Shown here: positions 25,301-37,143 of the stretch, piece after piece
Layout of the letters: each line of letters begins with the position of its first letter
Position numbering within the stretch: position 1 is the stretch's first letter
Source: Acholoe squamosa
Taxonomy: Eukaryota > Annelida > Polychaeta > Phyllodocida > Polynoidae
DNA: 64,000 bases
Direction of reading: 5' to 3'
NCBI GenBank assembly: GCA_949317995.1
Contig: OX439043.1
Span: forward strand, 7,866,501 to 7,930,500
Program-made: the position numbers and the translations under genes
Notes under the pieces: model-generated
Database searches by the model: none
Told to the model about the DNA's origin: nothing
Seen by the model: only the letters and a program-made list of their open reading frames with translations

Positions 25301-28300
25301 GCATTTAAGCTCAAGGTTCTGAAGGCAGGATTGTTGAAAAACAAGTTTTGAGTAAAAAAATTACACTTAAACTGCGATGGTGAGAGCCCACAGTGAAAAG
25401 TTTCATTATGGTGGGAACGTACTCGGGATCCATGAGATCGTCTATTACGACCAGTCCATGTTTAGTCACGTCTCTTTCATCCTCGAACAAAAAGTCTTCT
25501 GAAAGAAGACCTTTGTTAAACTTAACCCCCAACTTCACCATTTCGTCGAATCCATCTTGCCATTGACTGTAGCAGTAGTATATGTCGTGTATTTTTGGAG
25601 TAACAAGCTCGTCTACACCTTTAATCAACTTGAAAACAAGTTGACTTTTCCCACAAGAAGTAGGTCCAGCTATTATCATTGTGAAGGGGCTTTGTAGACG
25701 TGGGTCAAAAATAATCTCCTTTTCCTTGTGATCCATGTTGGACGATATCTTAAACCAAAGTGACCAAAGGAGCAACCTCGTCCTCTTTTAAACCAGTAGA
25801 ACCCTTGTTCAAACCTTCCACGTAAAGAGCTACATCAGAAAGTCCCATGTTGTATAGACTGGCTATTAGGCAGCTTGGATGAGATATTTCTCTATATTTC
25901 CAAACCATCAGAACTTCGAATACAGGATTTGTAACACCTTTTTTCCCTGGAACAGGGGTGGATATCAGGTTAAGCTCGTGGTCGCTCATTCCAAGTTGAG
26001 TTCCCAGTTTCCTCCAGTCAAGCATTTCGAACTTGTCTGCCAGGTTGACGAACAAAGTATCAACTTTCCACTGTTCTGGAGGAATTTCACAATGGTCCAC
26101 TACGTTGTAATATCCCATGTACCATCTACAATAATCAGTTAGATCGTAACGACCTATGTCACTTAATGCATGTCTCAATACCATCCACTTGCAACGCACG
26201 TTCTTTCTACTCCATGAAATAAGCATTTCTCTCCCCATAGAACGAAGAGACGGTATTTTTTCCATGTAATCCATTAAACTTAGTCTAAGTCCTAAGTAAA
26301 CCCCTAATCGAGGGTAGTCTTTTTCAGATATTTTTTCACTGACCTTGAATAACAACTCGTCCGAAAGGTGAAACTCCATAGCGTCCAAATAAAAGGTGTT
26401 GAGCAAGTAAGGCAGGCAGGTAGGAAGGCAGGCAGGTTATGACAGGCTAGAAAGCATACAGTTCACTTATATAGGGTAGGGTAGGGTAGGGTAGGGTAGG
26501 GTAGGGTAGGGTAGGGTAGGGTAGGGTAGGTGGGTAGGTGGTTTAGGTGGGTGGGTGGGTGGGTGGGTTAGGTGGGTTATTTTGGGCGGCCAGCCCGGGC
26601 CAACAAGCCCCAAACCCCCATACTTGAGGGGTGCCCCCACCCCCCCCACCCCATAGTTTTTTAAACCCAACCCCACCCTTTTTTACCCTACCCTACCCTA
26701 CCCTACCCTACCCTATTTTATCCTACCCTATTCTATCCTATTCTATATATCTCTCCCGTTCCCTTCCCCCTGTTTAGGTAAGCATGTTACATCGTTCTTC
26801 GTTCGTTTAAATTTGTTATGACGTTGAGTGTAAAGCGAGCTGATTGTGGTGAAAACAGTGAGTAAGGGAGATAAGCTGGGTGCACCACATAGCCAGATAA
26901 AACCAAACTTTTTCTTTCTCCTCTACACTGAAACGATCCAGGGACGATGATGGGATGTGAAATATGGGGCAGGAGGAAAACAAAGTTTTGGTTTCTAAGC
27001 ACTCAGCTAGAAGTTCCAAAATAGACATGAAGAAATGAAGACGCTGGTTAAGTAGGCGGGGATTTTCTTTGGCGTGATGCTCTTCTGCCGCTTTCAATGC
27101 TTCCACATGGAAGGGGTTTTTCAGTGGGCCTTTTCCCTTTCTTCCATGCTTCAGGGCATAACCCAAGGTTTCCACCGCTGAAAATTTCGACAAGTTATGA
27201 CTCAAAACCATTTTCCTCAAGGTTTTTCTGTCTTTGGATGTAAAACTTGATTGCACTGAAGAAAAAACTAAGTATAATTTTTTCCGGTGAAGAACACATT
27301 CTTTCAAGTATTTGCACACGTACCTGAAACAAATTGAAGAGCAACATATAATTTCATTTCTTTCCCTCACATATGTCAGAACTTGAGTGTCGTCGGGGTG
27401 ACGTTGTTCTAATACACGCTGCAGGAAGTAACGCGACATAGTAGGTCGAAGGTTGTTGTGTCAAATAACGATGGTTTAGTCCCCGTTTAACCTTTATAGG
27501 AAACCTGTCAGTCTTTCCTTATCGCAATTTCCTGAAATGATTTATTGCTCAAGGACGAAACAAACGTCAGGGTCAGTGCCTGAGCGTTCTGAAAAGAGGG
27601 GAAAACATGTGGAAGGGTGGGTTTGGCCCAGGGGCCTTACCCGGAGGATCATCGTTTATTTTTGTTCAGTTTTATTAGGAGGACCAAAAATTAGATACGG
27701 GGTAGGCTGTTACAACCTTCAGCTGACCTTTTTCATGGGAGGTAGTTATTTCAGTAATAACTCTCACAACATGACAGCATCCATGGTAATTGTGGCCAAT
27801 CTCTGTCCTGAATCCTCTTTCATAGAAAATTTTTGAACCTAAAGAGTGTGTAATTTTGTCTGGTTGAAGTAAAGTGGCTTTAATTAAAGCCTTCACCATA
27901 GTAGAATCGATGAAAACTGAATTACCAGGCCCTCCCCCCAAAGGTTGATCCCTTAGAAAAAAGGGTTTTTGTCTGTCTGAAATGAATTTCTTTGAACTTC
28001 CAGAGGAAATGGAATGTCTAGACATCAAGTGTACCATGGCACCATGTCCCAAAAGAACACCTGAAAAAAAACTTTCCCCATTTTCTGAGATAAGTTTTTT
28101 CACAGAGGGTCCACCAGGAACCAATGCAGTGGTTTGGTTGTGCAAAAAGCATTGTTTGAAGTTACAGTTAGGAGGGATGTAAAGATCCCTGTTCAAATTT
28201 TCAGGACAGAATTTCCACACAGCCCACACCTTACCTTCTTCTACGCCCCTCCTGATGTCTGAAATAAACACCTCCTGACGCCTTTTGTGACCTACGGTCA

Positions 28301-31300
28301 AAGACAAAGGCAAAGGACAAAAGTTAGCCATGTCTGCTTGAGAGAAGCTAGTTCTGATAAATGACGAATGGTCTGCGTTAATTACAGAATGGTAACAACA
28401 AGACTCGTTTTACAAGCCTCACCCTGAACGTTGACTGAACGTTATCACGTTTTTTATTTGAGTTAAGCTTTTTTACTTTTTTCCAAAACAACACTGACTA
28501 AGTGTAAAACATACTATGAATGGAAAAGCACGGTTATCTACGACTCATGGACGTGGTTGTACGTTATCTGAACGACAAGGGAACGTCCCAGCATCGTATC
28601 AGGATAGTTACTATAAAGTAGACTTGAGCTGCTCGATCTTCATCAAACCTTTTCTGACGTTTGTCTGCTGTTCGCCGTCCTGCTCCTGCACCTTCCAGCC
28701 CTGCCACCCTTTCATCTTCAAGGAGAACAATGCCTGGTCGCATGAAGACGGGACTTAGTGTCAGGAGAGGAGGAGCTAAAAAACTGGCTCCACTAACTTT
28801 TACTACTTCTAAACAGACAGTGGAAAAGGCGTCGGGCATCGCCCCTCCTCCTACCTCTCCAGCCTCACCTGATAAACCACCTGCAACTCCTGCTCGGCTT
28901 CCAACTGAAGTGCCTGATGCAGGAGAACAGGAAGCCGCTCTTGCAGCTCTTCATGGCGAAATCACTGATTTCCTGGATCGCGTCCGGGATCGCTCTCCTC
29001 AGGAAGCTGGCGACGGCGATTTTGACATCAGGGAATACATCAATCCCCCGGCACCTTTGAACTACCAACCCCCCACTGAAACACCTACGTCCGCCTCTTA
29101 CTCACCCGTGACTCCGGAGGAACCTTCTCCCCAGGTCAGTCCAATTAAGGTTATAGACCTTACAACCTCATCACCGGCAGTTAAACCCATAGAAGTGGTG
29201 GACTTAACACAAGGGACACCTTCACCTGCTCACCGCGGGGGGTATTCGCAGGTAGAGGTTATAGATTTAACCGGCCCTTCTCCTCTGTACTCTCTCCCGG
29301 TTCCAGTAGAGGAGCTGCTTCTTAAAAGCCCGCCGGAAAAAAGAAACTGTTCCAGTGAGAAAGAAGGGGAGCCTAAGAAAAAAAGACAGAAGCGCGCCTA
29401 CCACAAGAAAACCCCTGTCTCTACCCCTGCTTCAGATTCCTCAGCGACTTCATCCTATGGTGCCGAGCCAATTGGTTCTGTCCCAGGTGTTCCTTCTCCT
29501 AAAGACAAGTCACACAGGCAAAAGTTTGGGGAGGGCACTGCCCCCAGTTCTTCCAGCAAGCTTGTGGGCTTTAGGTCAGTGCCTTTGGTGGTAAAAAAGT
29601 GGCCTGCTCGATTTGGTTTCCAAGAAAAGTCACCTGCCCCCAACCAAGTTTTTTATCCGGAAGGGGATAACAACGCCTGCATAGAAATATACAGGGAACC
29701 TAGCATCAGGGGAGTATGCTTGAGAACCTACCTGGACAAACCTTACGAGCGGTGCTTGAACCTAGAGGCGCGTGAATTCAGGAACTTAGTGGACCAGATA
29801 GAGTGCATCCTAGGAAAGTACAAGGAGTTACACCGCCTAGCTGCCCTTGGAGAGAGGAAGGTGGATAATCTTTTGTTGTCCTTGAACCAAGACTGCACCG
29901 ACCCCAGTGGAGGCCGGGCTATGGTCCTGGTAAACTTGTACAAGGGAACTCCTAAAGTTCACATAGGAACAACCAGCTACGTGGAGGAAATGAATGCCTC
30001 GGTGTCTTCCAGCTTCAGAATGCCCCCCTCAGCCACACACTGCGGACACACTGTGTCCCCCTTCATTCTGGAGGACATAAAATCACGAGTTGGTCCCTTC
30101 CTAGACGAAACGACCGATTTCTACTCTGGGTAAGTGGTCAACTTTGTATAGTGTCTGGTGAACAGCTCCTTGTTAAGTGCTTTTACATTATCATGTATAT
30201 CAGCTAATTTGTAGTTAGATTTCGACGTACTCCGTTTTTAGTCAACATAGCCCAGCGTAGGTTTAAGTTCCATATGTACTCCATGTATACTTAGGTTAGG
30301 TTTTTAGTTATAAGTTTGTATATAGAACATAAAGTGAAACAAGAAAAAGAAACCTTAAAAAAAAATGCCGCCCAAAAAGGTAAAACAACTTTACACCGTC
30401 AACTGTCCAATGTGTAACACCCCTAGACCTCCACGTTTGGTTACTGTAGAAAACAGTGGAAAAACTTTATGTAACTCAGATTCTTGTAGAAGAGAAACTT
30501 TTTCCGACAGCTTAGAACTTCCAAAAGAAATAGAAAAAAATTCTTTGCATAAAAGCAGTTACCGTGACAACTTCAAGTCCATAGCTTCAGGTTTGGCTGT
30601 GCTTGGTAAGCTTCAGTCCATTTTCAACGTCAGAATGACAAGTTTCAACAAAGACTTGGGAGCCAAACAGGTAATAGAGGCGCTTACCTCTATTCATAGA
30701 AATCAAGTTATGGCTTACAAAGTGGCTGTCTCTTTTGGAAGGTTGTTGTCTTCCTCTAAGGAGGAAGAAGAAGAAGAGAAAGTCATGTACTTTCATGCTT
30801 CTGCCAACAACTCGTCTTTGTTCTATGACAGTGAAAGTCATAGAGACCCTTACATTTTTATAAGGGACGACAAAGACTTTGCAGAGTGTTTAGATTTAAT
30901 AGAAAACAACATTAAAGAAGACACTCAAAGACCCTCTACTAAATGGAGTGTAATAGGCAACGTGAACGCCAACATCACACTGATAAGGGCTACGGGAGGA
31001 GAATATCTTTTAGGTAAAATGAAAACTGTTCCACCAGGTTTAAGACAAAGAGGAATGCAACACTTTCACAGAGACCCTAAAACCAAAAGGGCTTACAAGG
31101 ACAACTTGTGTTTCTTTAGATGTCTGTCTTTCTTCCTGTATGAATCTTTAGAAAAAACTCAAGAGCTTTTCCTTGAAGCCTATCCAGGGGTGAACAAGGA
31201 GACTTTTGAGGGCGTTAACATAAGAGATTTAGACAGGTTAGAAAAAATGTTTGAAGTTAACATAAGAATCTTTTACCTTACCTCTTTTGGTAAAAGAAAG

Positions 31301-34300
31301 GGTCGACCTAAAATTATAAGGTCAAACATGTGTTCATCCAAAAAAATCATGAACTTGAACTTACACAGAAACCATGTAAGTTTAATAACTAACATGGGAC
31401 TGTATGGTAAAATGTACCCCTGTGAAAAGTGTCATAAAGTTTTCACTCGTAGCTTCCTTTTAAAACAACACAATGGGGTGAAAAAAGATTGCACCAAAGT
31501 CAGCTTCAGGTACAAAGGTGGAGCATACAATCCATCCAAAACAGTTTTTCAAGTTTTAGAGGAACTGGGAATAGTTTGTTCACCTGAGAAAAAAATATAC
31601 CCCTATAAAATTGTTTTTGACTTTGAAAGCTATTTCGTCCAACCTGAAAATTCGTCCCCAGAAAATGCTAACACTGTGATAGAAAAAAACTCACATACCC
31701 CTTTCTGCCAGTGTAGCTTCTGATTTTCCTGGGCATACAGAACCAGTGTGTTTTGTCAGAAATTCCAACAGGGACGACGATCCTTTGGTTAAAAATGTGT
31801 TGGAACACATAAACAACTTGGGGCAGTTGATAGGAGAACAGGTGAAAGAGAATTTTAGAGATGTTTTAGACGAACTAGACTCTCTAGAAGAAAAACAAAA
31901 GGAACTAGAACATAAAGCTAGCAAAGTTTTTCCAGCAAAGAACAAAAAAAATCCCCCAAAAAAAATCTCCCATGTTCTTGTTGTGAAGGAAAAACTTCTT
32001 ACCTACATAGAAAGAGTCCCTGTTCTAGGTTTCAACTCTGGAAAGTATGACATTAATTTGATAAAAAAGGAATTTCATTCTTTTTTTATAGACACAGACA
32101 AAACAGAAATGAAAACCATAAAAAAATGCAACAAGTACATAGCAGTGTACACAGACCATCTTCTTTTCCTTGACATGTTTAACTATTTGGCACCAGGTTA
32201 TTCCTACGCAAACTACCTGAAAGCCTTTCTAAAAGGGAAAGCTGAAAAAGGTTTTTTTCCCTACGAGTGGATGGACAACATAAGAAAACTGAACAACAAA
32301 GCTCTTCCTCCACGCCACTGCTTCTACAGTTCTTTGTCGGGTGGTGGAATAAGCAAAGAAGATTATCTTGAATGTAAAAAGGTCTGGAAAGAAAACAAAA
32401 TGAAAACTATGAAGGACTACTTGATATATTACAACAACCTGGATGTTAAACCCTTTGTTTTAGCCATAAACGAGCACACAAAATGTTTTATAGATCGTGG
32501 GGTAGACATGTTCAAAGACGGTTTAACTTTGCCAGGTTTAACCTTGAAGTTTCTTTTCAACAACACTGCACCTAATGCCACTCCTTACATTCTTTTTGGT
32601 GAGAAAGAAAAGGATGTTCACTCCTTGCTCAGACGCAACTTAGTAGGGGGTCCCTCTATTATTTTTCACAGACATCACAAAAGTGGAGAAACAAGAATAA
32701 GACAAAAAAAATACGGGTCACAAAGCAAAGTATGCAGACACATAGTAGGGGTAGATGCTAACAGCTTGTACCTCAAGTGCATGGGTGAAGAGCACTGCAC
32801 AGGTTATTATGTGGTGCGCAGGAAAGAAAACGATTTTCAAGCTGTTTGCAGTCAACAAATTAGCTACTCAGCCACAGAATGGTTGCGATACAAAACTGTG
32901 ACAGACAAAGTCAAGATATTACACCAATACAACTACGGGGAAGTAGTATTGGGTTCAAGGAAAATAAAAGTGGACGGATATGATCCAGCTTCAAAAAAAG
33001 TATACCAGTTTCACGGGTGCTACTGGCATGGTCACATATGTCACCTCACTAAATCAGTTTTGAGAGACCCCAATGGAAAGGCATGGTTAGAAGAAAAAAA
33101 CCAAAATACCATTTTGACTACCCTATATCTTCAATCGTTAGGTTACCAAGTAGAGGAAAAGTATGAGTGTATGTGGTTGAAAGAAAAAACTGAAAACTTG
33201 TGCAGAGAAACAAAAAGTGAATGGGAAATTAAAAGACCATTGTGCCAAGGCAGAAAAAGTCAGGATGAAATACTGAGAGGGGTTTCTAAAGGAACAACTT
33301 TTGGACTTATCCAGGTAGACATAGAAACACCTGAACACTTGAAAGAAAAATTCAGTGAAATGACACCTATTTTCAAAAACTGTTTAGTAGGAAAAAAAGA
33401 CGTAGGTGAACATATGAAACGTTACCTGGAAGCAGCAGGTAAGCTAAAACAACCGCAACGCCAACTTATAGGCAGCTACCACGCACAGGGAATTTTGTTG
33501 GGAACTCCTCTCTTGAAGTGGTACCTGGAGAAAGGTTTGGTAGTTACGACAGTACACCTTCTCGTAGAATACACTCCAGAACAGACTTTTTTACCCTTCA
33601 TGGACGAAGTAACCAAAGCTAGGAGGAAGGGCGACGAAAATATAGACTGTAAGATTTTGTCAGATCTGTACAAACTTTTGGGAAATGGTTCATACGGAAA
33701 AACCATATGCAACAAACAAAACTTTGTTCAAACAAAGTATCTTCACCCCTCTAAGGCAAGACGTTTGGCCATGCACTGGTCAGTGCAAGATGTGCAAGAC
33801 ATAAGTGACAACACGGTAGAACTGTCCTGTTTGCCCACCTCCATCACCTACGATCTCCCAGTTCAAATAGGGTTCATGGTATATCAATATGCCAAACTTA
33901 AAATGTTGGCTTTCTATTACGACTTTCTCCTTGAATACATAGACGAGAAAGATTTTGAAATGTGTGAAATGGACACTGACAGTTTTTACTTTGCTTTAAG
34001 TGCAGAGAAAATAGAAGACGTAATTATTCCTGAAAAACGTGAAGCTTTCTTCAGAGAACGTCACAAATGGTTGCCCTCTGAATCATGTGACAACAGTCAC
34101 CACAGAGAGACCTATGTTCAGACCAAAGTATTGGGTGAGCTGTGGCTGCCTCAACCATGTTGTAAGAGCCGTCTGGCGTTTGACAAGAGAACCCCCGGGT
34201 TATTCAAAGTGGAGTGGGAAGGTGACGAAATGACTGCCTTGAACTCCAAATGTTACATAGGCACAGGAGTAAATGTGCCCGTTAAAATGAGTTGCAAAGG

Positions 34301-37056
34301 TGTAATTCAAAAACAAAACCCCCTGAACACTGACAAGTACAAAGAAGTACTGGACAGTGAAAATGTTGTCACGGTAGTCAACAAAGGATTTAAAGTAGTA
34401 AACCACAGCGTTACGACTTACTCTCAAAGGAAACAAGGTCTAACCTATCAGTACATAAAGAGACAAGTATGTGAAGACGGTGTAAGCACCCTACCCCTTT
34501 CTATATAAAAAATGGTTTCTTTTTCTAGTTTCACTTCCAGTTGTACATTTCGTTGAAAGAAAAAAAAGTTTTAAACAAATTGTTCAAATGAACAAATTTC
34601 CTTCATAGAAAACAGTGTTAAAATGGAAAATGTTCATTTGAAAAATTGTTCAAACGAACATTTGTTCAAATGAACATTTTTCCCCATAGAAAACAGTGTT
34701 AAAATGGAAAATGTTCATTTGAACAATTGTTCAAACGAACATTTGTTCAAATGAACATTTTTCCCCATAGAAAACAGTGTTAAAATGGAAAATGTTCATT
34801 TGAACAATTGTTCAAACGAACATTTGTTCAAATGAACATTTTTCCCCATAGAAAACAGTGTTAAAATGGAAAATGTTCATTTGAACAATTGTTCAAACGA
34901 ACATTTGTTCAAATGAACATTTTTTCCCATAGAAAACAGTGTTAAACTGGAAAATGTTCATTTGAACAATTGTTCAAACGAACATTTGTTCAAATGAACA
35001 TTTTTTTCCATAGAAAACAGTGTTAAACTGGAAAATATTTTTTGTTCAAATAAACATTTTTCAAATAAAAAAAATGTGTACTGTATCATGAAAAAAAACT
35101 AATAAAAAAGTAAGAAAAGTGAACTGTATCACCCAAAAATAAAAAAAACTTTTCACAAAAGTGAACGCTGTACATGTTCACGACAAAAAATAAAAAATCC
35201 GGCGCTGAAGAAATTAAGTTGGAACAGAAAAAAAGTGGTACCAGATTTCTTAACTCATCGCGTCACGTTCACCAGACTATTAGTATCTGGTTAGATTTAA
35301 GCAACCATTTTAACATGGAAAGTTTAGAAGCTATGCTTGTGGAGCAAACCACAGAAACTCCACCTTATGACTATTACATGCGTCCAGTTTTACAAAGTGT
35401 TGCTTCATATAATCAAGCTTCTTCTATAACACCTGACAATGATATAAGTTCTGTAGCATGTGGATGTTCAGAGAATTTCTTTTGGGAAATAATACCTGCA
35501 AAAAACATTGGTTATTTTAGAGGAGCTGAACCAGACACTGTTGACCACTGTATAACTAGTGTTAAAATGTACAAATATTTCTCTTCAGCTTTTTGGGACG
35601 CCTACAGAAACTGCATGTACTATTGTCGAGTGAAAAAAGTTAACTTGATAATGCATGATTGGTGTATAGGAGTATATCAATTGCACACTGAACCTGGCTG
35701 CCCAAGACACTACACAAGGTACACTTTAGGAAGTGTAAGAAAGTTTGCTCTTACTCTCCAAGAGTTAGAATGTAATCCCATAGTAGGAGTGTTTTGTCAG
35801 TGTAATTGTAAACTGGAAGTATCTGCTATTGCTAAAACTATTTGTTTCACATGTCTGCAGGTCTCTCTGGAACTTCATGCCTTAAGTATACCTGGAGTGA
35901 AAAATCATTTCTCCTTTGAGGTAAACTTTAAGGATGGTTTTTTATCTGGTCTTTTACCTGGACCCAAAAACAGTCAAACTTACTTCCTGGCCCAGGCTTT
36001 GTTCGAGCATGCTATATCTAACATAGCCAAACTTAACAGTTATTGTTTCCACAACACATGGAAAACAAGTCTCACTGGCCAAAGCTGGTATCAAGCAAGT
36101 AAATTCACACACAACAAATGTTTTTGTAGTATATGTGCACGCCCCGGAAATGGAAAATCTGTCTTCATCTGTAAATATTGTGTCTAATAAAAAAATATAA
36201 TCTGTTATGTGAAATAAATGAGTTGTGTTTTATTTTAATGCATGAGTCATAAGTATTGCGTAAATCCATAAAAGTATTGCATCAGAACATTGTGTAAATT
36301 CTTACAAGCATTGCGCAATGCACCCTCATACGTAGGTCATACGTTTTTGCAAGTAGGTTAGTAGGTCACTTCCGGTTTGCAAGTAGGTCAGCTCTAGGTA
36401 TTGCGCAATTCTTTTAATTTATGTAACTAGGTCAGGTCACTAGGTCAAATGAAATCCAGCTCTCTGATTGGTCGAAAAAACTAGGTCATGACCTTATGAC
36501 GTCACTTCCTGTCAAATCCAGCCCTCTGATTGGCTGAAACTAGGTCACTTCCGGTCTACCAGTAGGTCATGACCTAGTTAGTAGCTAATCCATTGCGCTC
36601 AGTTTGCATGTATATACTACTAACGCCATATATACAGAGAGGCAAAGTATTATTCGACAGGTACCATAACACCCCATTTATTCAAACTAGAGCAAAGTCC
36701 CTTCCATTGGTAAAAAAGGGATGATTTTAACACAGGCTAAACTTAACAACCATAAGTACCTTGGTCCTAGTTTCATAGTTCTCAAAGACAGTATGAACAT
36801 ATACTTCTGGAAATTTCCCAGAGATGTAGCTGACCATCAGGCAAGTCTTCCCACAAGCTCCATCTCCAACAGCAACTATCTTGATGTCAGAGCCTGGTTT
36901 GGAGGGTTCATCTTGTGTAGGTTGTACAGCCTCAGTAGATGCTGTGTTCAGTTTCCTTGTAAGTGAAAATAAACAGTGGAAATGTCTTGGATGCTATTTT
37001 TAAGGGACAATATGTATCAAATACTTGGGTAGAAGTATTATTATGATTAAAGTTGG

Positions 37057-37143
<87 letters not shown>

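Larger units (their letters stand above)
18215..36621. mobile_element. Polinton/Maverick element 1, full length, 18.4 kb
   Basis: It is bounded by TIRs of about 400 bp starting AGTAGTATATACATGC and flanked by the perfect 6-bp duplication AACGCC (18209-18214 and 36622-36627). The 5'-AG terminus and 6-bp duplication are typical of Polintons. It carries the full family set: PolB, chromodomain integrase, adenain-like protease, packaging ATPase and major capsid protein, plus lineage-specific genes. Thirteen genes read toward the left end and three toward the right. It looks nearly whole, with about two breaks. High similarity to element 2 and between the TIRs indicates a recent insertion. It lies in intron 7 of the host CARD-NACHT-Rho gene. 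Confidence 0.95.

Noticed and set aside
26466-26715. Telomere or telomere-derived array (GGGTA)n
   Set aside because: It is inside both Polintons at the same gene-flanking position and faces an inverted array, so it belongs to the element, not to a chromosome end.
28661-28729. Earlier start of the SIM-rich protein
   Set aside because: The open frame begins with TTG there; the first ATG is 28730.
34560-35060. CRISPR-like regular array
   Set aside because: Units are contiguous 81-bp tandem copies without unique spacers, in a eukaryotic mobile element.
35174-35314. 47-residue N-terminal extension of the Cys-rich Polinton protein
   Set aside because: Not kept as part of an open frame in element 2, where the protein starts at the internal ATG.
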